A stretch of 5,278 nucleotides of DNA from an uncultured Pseudomonadota bacterium. Its GTDB lineage: Bacteria; Pseudomonadota; Gammaproteobacteria; Methylococcales; Methylomonadaceae. The position numbers and the translations under genes were made by a program. The stretch covers positions 1 to 5,278 of the forward strand of contig CAJBJW010000080.1 of assembly GCA_903953455.1 (NCBI GenBank). Reading direction: 5' to 3'. A model generated the notes under the pieces. It had not been told where the DNA came from, searched no databases, and worked only from the letters and a program-made list of their open reading frames with translations. Positions 1-5,278 of this stretch are shown piece after piece. Within the stretch, counting starts at the first letter, position 1. Each line of letters begins with the position of its first letter.

Positions 1-520
1 CACCAATAATCAATGCACTAAACGGCACTTGCGTTAATCGCATTAACAGCTTTCGAACATCCTGCGCGGCAGTACTCTGCCCCACAAAAGCCTCAGGTGA
101 ATATTTACGATAACCTTGCTTTGTTTCATCAATGACTCGACGACGCATCGTTGCACTTCGCGCTGCGCTTGCCACAATCAAATCTAAATGATCCAAATCA
201 CAAGGTTTTTCTAAAAAATCATACGCACCCAGACGCAACGCTCGAACAGAATCTGGCACATTACCAAAACCGGTTAGAAAAACCCATTCTGCAATACTCG
301 TTTGTTTTTTATTTTTCTCCATGAAATCGAGTGCATTACCATCAGGTAAATTCATATCTGATAAAATAAGCAGTGGCTCAATTTCTTTTGAAATCAAACA
401 TTCTTTCGCTTGAGCCAATGTCGCAGACAAAACGACTTCCCAACCTAGCTGCTTATAATGACTAGAAAGCTCCAAGCCAAGTAACTTTTCATCTTCAATA
501 ATTAATAACGTGTTAATCAT
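1..520 (-). CDS. NtrC-family sigma-54-dependent response regulator, 3' end cut off by window edge
   Basis: Cytoplasmic transcription factor expected to be phosphorylated by the kinase encoded just upstream and to activate sigma-54 promoters. The first 173 residues are visible. Residues 1-120 form a receiver domain with acidic pocket E9/D10, phospho-acceptor D55 (LSDMNLPDG), switch T83 (FLTGFG) and conserved K105 (EKPCDL). A linker of about 25 residues follows. The AAA+ central domain opens at about residue 145 with FVGQSTAAQDVRKLL, the usual opening of sigma-54 activators, and the window stops at ALIIG, just before the expected Walker A loop. The GAFTGA loop and DNA-binding domain are therefore unseen, and the sigma-54 role is inferred from the family. 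The ATG overlaps the kinase stop codon by one base (TAATG), indicating a two-gene operon with coupled translation. The regulon is unknown. Confidence 0.93.
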   Translation of the reverse strand, partial: MINTLLIIEDEKLLGLELSSHYKQLGWEVVLSATLAQAKECLISKEIEPLLILSDMNLPDGNALDFMEKNKKQTSIAEWVFLTGFGNVPDSVRALRLGAYDFLEKPCDLDHLDLIVASAARSATMRRRVIDETKQGYRKYSPEAFVGQSTAAQDVRKLLMRLTQVPFSALIIG

Positions 521-1971
521 TAATGCAATTCCATGACGTATATATTCGGTAGCATCATACGCACAATCGCGCCTTTATCATTATTTAAAGTGAGTGTTCC
601 GTTATTATTTTTCACAAACCGCTGAACCATGGCTAGCCCAAGCCCTGTTCCACGCTCACGACTCGTTCTAAAGGGTCGAATCCCATAATCCAGCCATTCT
701 TGAGCAAATCCATGCCCGTTGTCACGTACTTGCACCGTTAAAAAATTATCAATAACAAAGCAAGAAATCACAATCTCCCCTGCTTTGCCCTCAAACGCAT
801 CAGCAGAATTCAAGAGTAAATTGAGAAGCGATTGACGTAAACCACTTTCCGGTAAATGCACAGGTAAAACATGATCAGTAGTGAATTTTAATTCTAAATT
901 CTTCGGAATTTGATAGCGAACAAGCGTCACTAAGTCTCGAATTAACACGCTCAAATCAAACGTACTCGATTTTTCTGGCGTGTATTTACTCGCCTGCAGC
1001 ATTTCATTGAGTAGCAAAGCAAGACGCTTTAATTCACTATCAATTAAAGATAAACGCTCTGATTGATTTTCATTTTCTATTTCGCGACGTAAATTATTAA
1101 ACGCCATTTGAATCCCAGCAAGTGGATTGCGAATTTCATGCGCTAATTCCGCTGAGAATTCACCAATAGCAGCTAATCGCTCAGCGCGTGCAAGTGAATG
1201 CTGCTGCTCTAAAAGTGCTTGCGTAGCCAAACGTACTTCATGTTGCAGTGATTGTGCATATTTGAAATTACTCGCTTCAAGCTCTGATAAATGCTTTACC
1301 ATCAAGTTATAGCTATGAAATACTGGGAGCAGTAAGGGATCGAGATGCTCTATGTTAATTGACGTGTAATTCTCATCAGTTAAACGTTCTAAAAGTTGGC
1401 GCAAATCATGAAGTGGATTCAAAATTCGATGCTTTAAAAACCAAATGGTTCCCACGCAAATGGTTGCAAACATAAGTAGCGCAATATAAAGCTCAGATTG
1501 TGTATCAAGATTGATATCTTCAAGCATTTGCTCGCGCTGAAGCGTTTCACTATCTAAAATCTCCCCCATCGATTTTAAAACGAGAATCAAACTTTGCTGT
1601 TGCTGCGTTTTATTTAAACTCTGACTTTGCGCGAGTAAATTTTGAACAGTTTCCAAATGCTCACGTGTTGATTTAGACAAATAATTTCTATCTGTCATTA
1701 ATCCATCAATTTCAGCGAGTAAATTGGCCAATAATTTTGAATTAGTTGATGAGTCATTTTTAACATTGCTATTTAAACGTGCAATGACAGCTTGTTGTAA
1801 ATCAACAGACATATTTTGAATGCGATGTGAATAGTTCACATAGGAAATTGCCGTATCAAAATGATGATGTGTTCGCCAAATCATGCCGCCTAAAATACCC
1901 AGCGCAAGCACAAGCAAACCCAAAAATGCGATACCACGCAATCGAGCAAGACGATAAAAAATGGGATTCAT
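520..1971 (-). CDS. Membrane sensor histidine kinase (HAMP, HisKA, HATPase_c), NtrB/AtoS-like
   Basis: Inner-membrane kinase that autophosphorylates and passes phosphate to the regulator encoded immediately downstream. In the 483-residue form, the first membrane helix is at about 13-32. A helical, Gln/Leu/Ser-rich periplasmic sensor region spans about 33-160, the second helix about 161-180 and a HAMP-like linker about 181-230. A coiled coil leads to the H-box ELAHEIRNPLAG with phospho-accepting H278. The ATPase domain has N-box NLLLNSADA (N384, N388), G1 DNGHGF (D417) and G2 GTGLGL (441-446). HEIRNPLAG and the PFRTSRERGTGLGL stretch resemble kinases that partner NtrC-type regulators. I chose the ATG at 1971 because GGAA lies eight bases upstream. 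An in-frame GTG at 1995 would add eight residues but has no visible ribosome binding site. The sensor region matches no ligand-binding fold I recognise, so the signal is unknown. Confidence 0.93.
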   Translation of the reverse strand: MNPIFYRLARLRGIAFLGLLVLALGILGGMIWRTHHHFDTAISYVNYSHRIQNMSVDLQQAVIARLNSNVKNDSSTNSKLLANLLAEIDGLMTDRNYLSKSTREHLETVQNLLAQSQSLNKTQQQQSLILVLKSMGEILDSETLQREQMLEDINLDTQSELYIALLMFATICVGTIWFLKHRILNPLHDLRQLLERLTDENYTSINIEHLDPLLLPVFHSYNLMVKHLSELEASNFKYAQSLQHEVRLATQALLEQQHSLARAERLAAIGEFSAELAHEIRNPLAGIQMAFNNLRREIENENQSERLSLIDSELKRLALLLNEMLQASKYTPEKSSTFDLSVLIRDLVTLVRYQIPKNLELKFTTDHVLPVHLPESGLRQSLLNLLLNSADAFEGKAGEIVISCFVIDNFLTVQVRDNGHGFAQEWLDYGIRPFRTSRERGTGLGLAMVQRFVKNNNGTLTLNNDKGAIVRMMLPNIYVMELH

Positions 1972-1979
1972 GGGGATTT

Positions 1980-1983
1980 TCCG
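1980..1983 (-). promoter_or_regulatory. Ribosome binding site that decides the kinase start
   Basis: On the minus strand CGGA lies eight bases before the ATG at 1971. The competing in-frame GTG at 1995 is preceded by a pyrimidine-rich stretch (CACATCTTC) with no Shine-Dalgarno match, so the shorter kinase is favoured. Confidence 0.5.
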
Positions 1984-2003
1984 TGTAAATGACACGAAGA
2001 TGT

Positions 2004-2040
2004 GACGCTGTTTTATCTAAATTAATAAGAAAACAGCGTC
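2004..2040. repeat. Perfect 11-bp inverted repeat between thrC and the kinase gene
   Basis: GACGCTGTTTT at 2004-2014 is the exact reverse complement of AAAACAGCGTC at 2030-2040, with a 15-base loop. It begins 14 bases after the thrC stop and ends about 30 bases before the kinase ATG. On the minus-strand transcript the stem is followed by ACATCTTCG rather than a T-run, so it is not a canonical intrinsic terminator. It could be a weak or factor-assisted terminator, an mRNA-stabilising 3' hairpin for thrC, or a dyad operator for the two-component genes. A smaller dyad (CGTGT-N5-ACACG, 1982-1996) lies next to it. Confidence 0.8.
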
Positions 2041-2054
2041 GCGCAGAAGAAGAT

Positions 2055-3125
2055 TTAGATGTGATCTAAAATGGCTCTTTTTACCGCATCTAAACTGGCG
2101 TCAATAGTGACTGGCTTTGCATCAGCACATTGTTGCATAGCAATTTCAGGATCTTTAATGCCGTTACCTGTCAATGTACAAACAATTATACTGCCTTCAG
2201 GAATTTTGCCTGTACTAATATCATGAAGCGCACCGGCTAAAGATGCTGCTGACGCGGGTTCACAGAACACGCCCTCAAATTGTGATAGCATTTTCTGTGC
2301 AGCTAAAATTTGCTCATCGCTAAATTTATCGAACCAGCCACCTGATTCTTTTTGTGCTGTCCACGCTAAATCCCACGATTGTGGGTGCCCGATACGAATA
2401 GCGGTTGCCACTGTTTCAGGGTTATCCACCATCTCACCTAAGGCAAACGGCGCAGCACCTGCCGCTTGATAGCCACACATCACAGGCGTGTTCGCGCAAA
2501 CTCGACCGGTAAAATATTCTTTATAGCCTTTCCAATAAGCGGTGATATTGCCCGCATTACCCACTGGTAAACAGTGATAATCTGGTGCAAAACCGAGTTC
2601 ATCTACAATTTCAAATGCCGCAGTCTTTTGACCTTCTAAGCGATAAGGATTAATTGAATTCACAATCGTTACCGGTGCATGTTCGGCAACTTCTTTCACA
2701 AGCGCCATACCGCGATCAAAATTGCCGTTGATTTGAATAATTTTCGCGCCATACATTAACGTTTGCGCTAATTTCCCCAACGCAATTTTACCTTCAGGAA
2801 TCAATACAAATGCTTGAATGCCTGCACGAACAGCATAAGCCGCTGCCGCCGCTGAAGTGTTGCCTGTTGAAGCACAGATAATTGCTTGACTGCCCGCTTC
2901 AACGGCTTTCGTCACCGCCATGGTCATACCACGATCTTTGAATGAGCCTGTTGGGTTTAAACCTTCAAATTTGACGTAAATTTTCACGTCTTTGCCGATT
3001 AAACGTGGAATATGGTGCAATTCGATGAGCGGCGTATTACCTTCACCTAAACTAATAATCCGTGTTGATTCACTGACAGGCAGGCGTGAGCGGTAGTTTT
3101 CAATTAAACCGGTGTAGCGTTTCAT
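2055..3125 (-). CDS. thrC: Threonine synthase (PLP-dependent, fold type II)
   Basis: Cytoplasmic enzyme for the last step of threonine biosynthesis, converting O-phosphohomoserine and water to threonine and phosphate. The 356 residues are full length for the short class (about 350-360 residues), unlike the longer E. coli-type enzyme of about 430. The PLP Schiff-base lysine is K63 in GSFKDRG. STGNTSAAAAA (86-96) includes N89, which should contact the PLP ring hydroxyl. GNAGN (189-193) is the phosphate-binding loop, and CTLTGNG (316-322) supplies the residue facing the pyridine nitrogen. The phosphate-rich substrate region GLNPTG precedes K63. The ATG is supported by AGGA six bases upstream (3132-3135). 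Its own 265-bp leader region, holding a small ORF and inverted repeats, suggests transcription or translation control separate from hom. No truncation or missing catalytic residue was seen. Confidence 0.97.
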   Translation of the reverse strand: MKRYTGLIENYRSRLPVSESTRIISLGEGNTPLIELHHIPRLIGKDVKIYVKFEGLNPTGSFKDRGMTMAVTKAVEAGSQAIICASTGNTSAAAAAYAVRAGIQAFVLIPEGKIALGKLAQTLMYGAKIIQINGNFDRGMALVKEVAEHAPVTIVNSINPYRLEGQKTAAFEIVDELGFAPDYHCLPVGNAGNITAYWKGYKEYFTGRVCANTPVMCGYQAAGAAPFALGEMVDNPETVATAIRIGHPQSWDLAWTAQKESGGWFDKFSDEQILAAQKMLSQFEGVFCEPASAASLAGALHDISTGKIPEGSIIVCTLTGNGIKDPEIAMQQCADAKPVTIDASLDAVKRAILDHI

Positions 3126-3171
3126 TTTTTTTCCTATGAAAAGTTTTAATATATAAATTTTTGGCTGAAGT

Positions 3172-3200
3172 ATTTTAACTGTTTTGTAATTTGTTACTAA
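3172..3200 (-). promoter_or_regulatory. Possible thrC promoter
   Basis: On the minus strand TAAAAT (3172-3177) is one mismatch from the -10 consensus. Seventeen bases upstream is TTAGTA (3195-3200), a poor -35 with three of six matches. It would start transcription roughly 40 bases before thrC, and the -35 directly abuts the dyad at 3201-3225. The region is so AT-rich that chance matches are expected, so this is a weak call. Confidence 0.25.
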
Positions 3201-3225
3201 TTGAAATGCTCAAATTGCATTTCAA
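3201..3225. repeat. Perfect 9-bp inverted repeat upstream of thrC
   Basis: TTGAAATGC (3201-3209) and GCATTTCAA (3217-3225) are exact reverse complements around a seven-base loop. The dyad sits between the small ORF stop and thrC, next to a possible -35 element. It could be an operator or an RNA hairpin. In the minus-strand RNA no T-run follows it (TTAGTAAC), so it is not a standard terminator. Its 3' arm can also pair over eight bases with the start region of the small ORF (TTGAAATG, 3333-3340). Confidence 0.65.
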
Positions 3226-3248
3226 AATGAACATCAATTCAAAATATT

Positions 3249-3335
3249 TTACATTTTTAAGTTCGTTAAACTTAGGTTAGTCATTGACAAACTTGGCCAA
3301 TTCATCAAGTAATGAATTAAGGTTAATGTGTTCAT
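3249..3335 (-). CDS. Putative 28-aa small protein or leader peptide upstream of thrC
   Basis: An ATG at 3335 opens a 28-codon frame beginning MNTLTLIHYL and ending NLKM before TAA. It is preceded by GAGGAG with a seven-base spacer, the best ribosome binding site in the window. The peptide is rich in Leu (7), Thr (4) and Asn (4), with one Trp and one Pro and no charged residue except a Lys near the end. The four Thr codons are ACA, ACC, ACT and ACG, one of each, and not clustered as in the E. coli thr leader. The frame lies 55 bases after the transporter stop and 123 bases before thrC, the position expected of a leader peptide, although no clear attenuator follows. It may equally be an unrelated membrane-active small protein or a chance ORF. 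I recognise no homologue. Confidence 0.4.
   Translation of the reverse strand: MNTLTLIHYLMNWPSLSMTNLSLTNLKM
3258..3318. repeat. Two small inverted repeats inside the small ORF
   Basis: AATTCAT (3299-3305) pairs with ATGAATT (3312-3318) around six bases. TAAGTT (3258-3263) pairs with AACTTA (3269-3274) around five bases. Both are perfect and lie within the 28-codon frame, so its transcript could form two short stems before the longer 3201-3225 stem. The high AT content makes some of this expected by chance. Confidence 0.45.
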
Positions 3336-3342
3336 TTCAAAA

Positions 3343-3348
3343 CTCCTC
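3343..3348 (-). promoter_or_regulatory. Strong Shine-Dalgarno sequence of the small ORF
   Basis: On the minus strand GAGGAG lies seven bases before the ATG at 3335. A near-consensus site at the right distance, within otherwise AT-rich intergenic DNA, is the main support for translation of the small ORF. Confidence 0.5.
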
Positions 3349-3390
3349 GCTAATCTTCCAACGACAACAAAACAACGGAAACTTTATACG

Positions 3391-4449
3391 TCAAATATGC
3401 ACTAAGGATTTATTAAATCTATCAACAAAAGATGCCATAAGATGTTGAATTAAGTTATACACGATAATTGGAATCATAATTTCAGGATGATCGGCCAATG
3501 CAATCGATGCTAATACCAATGCTGTCCCGTTGTTACTCATACCTAATCCAAACATTAAAGACAGTGTATTTTTTCGATTAGCGCGAAAAAATTGTGCTAA
3601 ATAATAACCCGAACTAAACGTCACTAAACACAACAAACTGGTAATCAAGATGATAGCCAGTAAAAAATCTAAATCAGGATTTAATGCAATTTTTGGCAAA
3701 ACAACTGCTGCATTCATATAATTTAACAGCAACAACACCAGATAGTTACAAAGTTTCAAACTCACTCTAAACGAATCGACAAATTTCTGAAGCAAGAAAT
3801 AACGCGTAAAAATTCCCAATAAAGTTGGCAAAACAACCCAAATACCCAAAAATCCAATGGTGGTAACTGATGCAATTTCATGTAAATCTTCCGAATAATC
3901 ACCTATTGTTAGAAAACCAACTGAATGAAAAATCAACGGCGTGAATAAAGGGCTCAATAACGTCGTAACTAGAACTAAACTCAAGCTTAATGCCAAATTT
4001 CCATTGGTATTTTGTGCCCATGCAGTTGATGCGCCTGCAATCGGCATAGCGGCAATAAAAGCTAATCCAACTAAAATCTGCTGAATTTCCTCTGAATTAT
4101 GCCAAGGCAACATGAAAACACTAATGAACACAATAAAACATAATGGCACTAGCGAATTACCAACTAAGGCGCTGATTAATATTTTTGGATGTTGCAATGT
4201 TTGATGAAGTTCTTGAGTATTTACACCAACTCCTGCGTTGAAAAGCAAAATTGCAAGCATCAACAATGGTAAAGAAACAATAAAAGGAGATGATATCGAA
4301 AAAAATTGAATATTTGCAATATCAATATCTCGCAAAATCAAACCTAACGCTGGAAACATCATTGCCAGCCCATATGAGCCAATCACTAACCAAATTAACT
4401 TGTAATGAATCCATCGTGTCAAACTATCGATTAGTGCAGGTATTTTCAT
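3391..4449 (-). CDS. BASS/SBF-family (bile acid:sodium symporter-like) membrane transporter
   Basis: Inner-membrane transporter of 352 residues with about ten hydrophobic helices, starting near residues 18, 54, 88, 123, 152, 195, 233, 260, 297 and 323. Family signs are NAGVGVNTQEL (71-81), the crossover-helix motif MPIAGASTAW (135-144) followed by NLALSLSLVLVTTLLSPLFTP (151-171), and the second crossover GLGMSNNGTALVLA (301-314), with YNLIQHLMAS near the end. The substrate is unknown; BASS proteins carry bile acids, organic and keto acids and other anions. Its place between hom and thrC suggests, without proving, a pathway-related metabolite. The Glu and Gln of the usual EVGMQN motif are Gly and Ser here. 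The ATG at 4449 gives a normal family N-terminus but has no good Shine-Dalgarno sequence. A GTG at 4488 would add 13 residues and lies inside a hairpin. The gene is notably AT-rich. Confidence 0.82.
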   Translation of the reverse strand: MKIPALIDSLTRWIHYKLIWLVIGSYGLAMMFPALGLILRDIDIANIQFFSISSPFIVSLPLLMLAILLFNAGVGVNTQELHQTLQHPKILISALVGNSLVPLCFIVFISVFMLPWHNSEEIQQILVGLAFIAAMPIAGASTAWAQNTNGNLALSLSLVLVTTLLSPLFTPLIFHSVGFLTIGDYSEDLHEIASVTTIGFLGIWVVLPTLLGIFTRYFLLQKFVDSFRVSLKLCNYLVLLLLNYMNAAVVLPKIALNPDLDFLLAIILITSLLCLVTFSSGYYLAQFFRANRKNTLSLMFGLGMSNNGTALVLASIALADHPEIMIPIIVYNLIQHLMASFVDRFNKSLVHI

Positions 4450-4479
4450 AAAAAATATAATTCTATCCGTTAAATGAGG

Positions 4480-4505
4480 AAGACACACGAATGCTCATGT
4501 GTCTT
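4480..4505 (-). terminator. Hairpin after hom, possible weak terminator
   Basis: AAGACACA (4480-4487) and TGTGTCTT (4498-4505) form a perfect 8-bp stem. Two further inner pairs (4489:4496, 4490:4495) and a U-G wobble extend it. It starts eight bases past the hom stop codon. In the transcribed direction the tail is CCTCATTT, pyrimidine-rich but not a true T-run, so partial termination or mRNA 3' processing between hom and the transporter is more likely than a strong stop. On the plus strand the stem is followed by TATTTT, but no plus-strand gene ends here. Confidence 0.35.
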
Positions 4506-4513
4506 TATTTTCG

Positions 4514-5278
4514 TTAACCCAACGTCTCCAATCGAATCCGACTCACTTTACCGCTAACCGTTTCTAACTGTTCAATTTTTGCAATGGCCACATTGAGCTT
4601 GTGTTCTTGGGTCACTTGCGTGAGCAAAATAATTGGCACAATCGTTTCATTTTTTGCAGGTGGCTTTTGTAAAATGGCTTCAATGCTAATATCGCAATCC
4701 GCTAGAATGCGTGTAACGTCAGCTAAAACACCTGATTTATCTTCTGCATTCAAACGTAAATAATACGCTGTTTCAAAATCACCTGAATCTAAAACGGGAA
4801 TATCCGCAAGCGCATTCGCTTGAAACGCTAAGTGTGGCACACGATTTTCAGGGTCACTTGTCAACGCACGCACGACATCAATCACGTCAGCCACGACAGC
4901 CGAACCCGTAGGCTCTGCGCCAGCACCTGCACCATAATAGAGTGTTGCGCCTACGGCATCGCCTTTGACAAGTACCGCATTCATGACACCATTCACATTG
5001 GCAATTAAACGACGCTCTGGTATCAATGTCGGATGCACACGCAATTCAATGCCTTTTGCGGTTTTACGCGCAATCCCTAAACTTTTAATTCGATATCCAA
5101 GCTGCTCAGCGTATTCAACATCCGTGCGCGTAATTTGGGTAATGCCCTCGGTGTACACTTTATCGAATTGCAACGGAATGCAAACCGCAATCGACGCTAA
5201 AATGGTCAATTTATGTCCTGCATCAATGCCTTCAACGTCAAAAGTAGGATCGGCTTCAGCGTAACCGAGCACTTGTGC
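4514..5278 (-). CDS. hom: Homoserine dehydrogenase, C-terminal 254 residues (5' end outside the window)
   Basis: NAD(P)H-dependent reduction of aspartate semialdehyde to homoserine, the branch point to threonine and methionine. The reading frame is open to the window edge (first full codons Ala-Gln-Val), so the GTG at 5272 is internal and not a start. The N-terminal Rossmann domain, about 180 residues, is missing. The catalytic core is clear: in the visible fragment E8, D14, D19 and K23 (EADPTFDVEGIDAGHK) have the same 6/5/4 spacing as E208, D214, D219 and K223 of yeast homoserine dehydrogenase. LYYGAGAGAEPTGSAVVADV is the conserved core segment closing the catalytic domain. A C-terminal ACT domain (about 171-245, YYLRLNAEDKSGVLADVTRIL) is the usual site of threonine feedback inhibition. 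No aspartokinase domain is visible in this part, and the tail matches the monofunctional class (about 430 residues). Confidence 0.96.
   Translation of the reverse strand, partial: AQVLGYAEADPTFDVEGIDAGHKLTILASIAVCIPLQFDKVYTEGITQITRTDVEYAEQLGYRIKSLGIARKTAKGIELRVHPTLIPERRLIANVNGVMNAVLVKGDAVGATLYYGAGAGAEPTGSAVVADVIDVVRALTSDPENRVPHLAFQANALADIPVLDSGDFETAYYLRLNAEDKSGVLADVTRILADCDISIEAILQKPPAKNETIVPIILLTQVTQEHKLNVAIAKIEQLETVSGKVSRIRLETLG

Noticed and set aside
1127..1312. Plus-strand 61-codon ORF
   Set aside because: It lies wholly opposite the DHp and HAMP-side part of the kinase gene, its Ser/Cys-rich translation matches no family, and it has no supporting context. It is a shadow frame.
1972..2054. 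Sigma-54 promoter upstream of the kinase gene
   Set aside because: No GG-N10-GC (-24/-12) pattern in the right orientation was seen in this gap.
3201..3335. Classical threonine/isoleucine attenuator
   Set aside because: The small ORF has only four scattered Thr codons and one Ile, with no tandem regulatory codons, and no stem is followed by a T-run.
3352..3378. Stem TTCC...GGAA with a CAAC-rich loop after the transporter
   Set aside because: Only a four- to five-base stem with a 17-base loop and no T-run; not distinguishable from chance as a terminator.
4965..5264. Plus-strand 99-codon ORF
   Set aside because: It is antisense to the conserved catalytic region of hom, with a low-complexity translation and no homology I recognise. 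It is a shadow frame.
5270..5272. GTG as the start of homoserine dehydrogenase
   Set aside because: The frame continues upstream to the window edge and the catalytic motif begins only a few residues later. The gene is cut by the window rather than naturally short.

Overview
The window looks like chromosomal DNA from an AT-rich Gram-negative bacterium, most likely a gammaproteobacterium. The evidence is the ThrC and homoserine dehydrogenase sequence style, a monofunctional Hom with a C-terminal ACT domain, and an NtrC-type two-component pair; I cannot name the genus. All recognisable genes lie on the minus strand, so transcription runs from high to low coordinates: hom (5' part missing) -> BASS-family transporter -> 28-codon small ORF -> thrC -> sensor histidine kinase -> NtrC-type response regulator (3' part missing). 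I saw no tRNA, rRNA, CRISPR array, insertion sequence or convincing plus-strand gene.

Right part (3391-5278): the catalytic C-terminal half and ACT domain of homoserine dehydrogenase, then after 64 bp (holding a hairpin) a ten-helix transporter of the bile acid:sodium symporter (BASS/SBF) superfamily. The transporter gene is visibly more AT-rich than hom and thrC. It separates two genes that are often adjacent (hom-thrC).

Middle (2055-3390): a 265-bp AT-rich gap contains a 28-codon ORF with a near-ideal Shine-Dalgarno sequence and several inverted repeats, followed by thrC. Hom makes homoserine and ThrC converts phosphohomoserine to threonine, so these are two steps of one pathway. The homoserine kinase step is not encoded in this window.

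Left part (1-2054): a perfect 11-bp inverted repeat separates thrC from a two-component system. The membrane histidine kinase and the response regulator overlap by one base (TAATG), which fits translational coupling. The regulator has a receiver domain joined to the start of an AAA+ sigma-54 activation domain, and the window ends just before Walker A. The signal and targets of the pair cannot be read from this sequence.

Most of the window is ordinary housekeeping and signalling DNA. The parts most worth a second look are the leader-like region upstream of thrC and the identity and ion coupling of the transporter.
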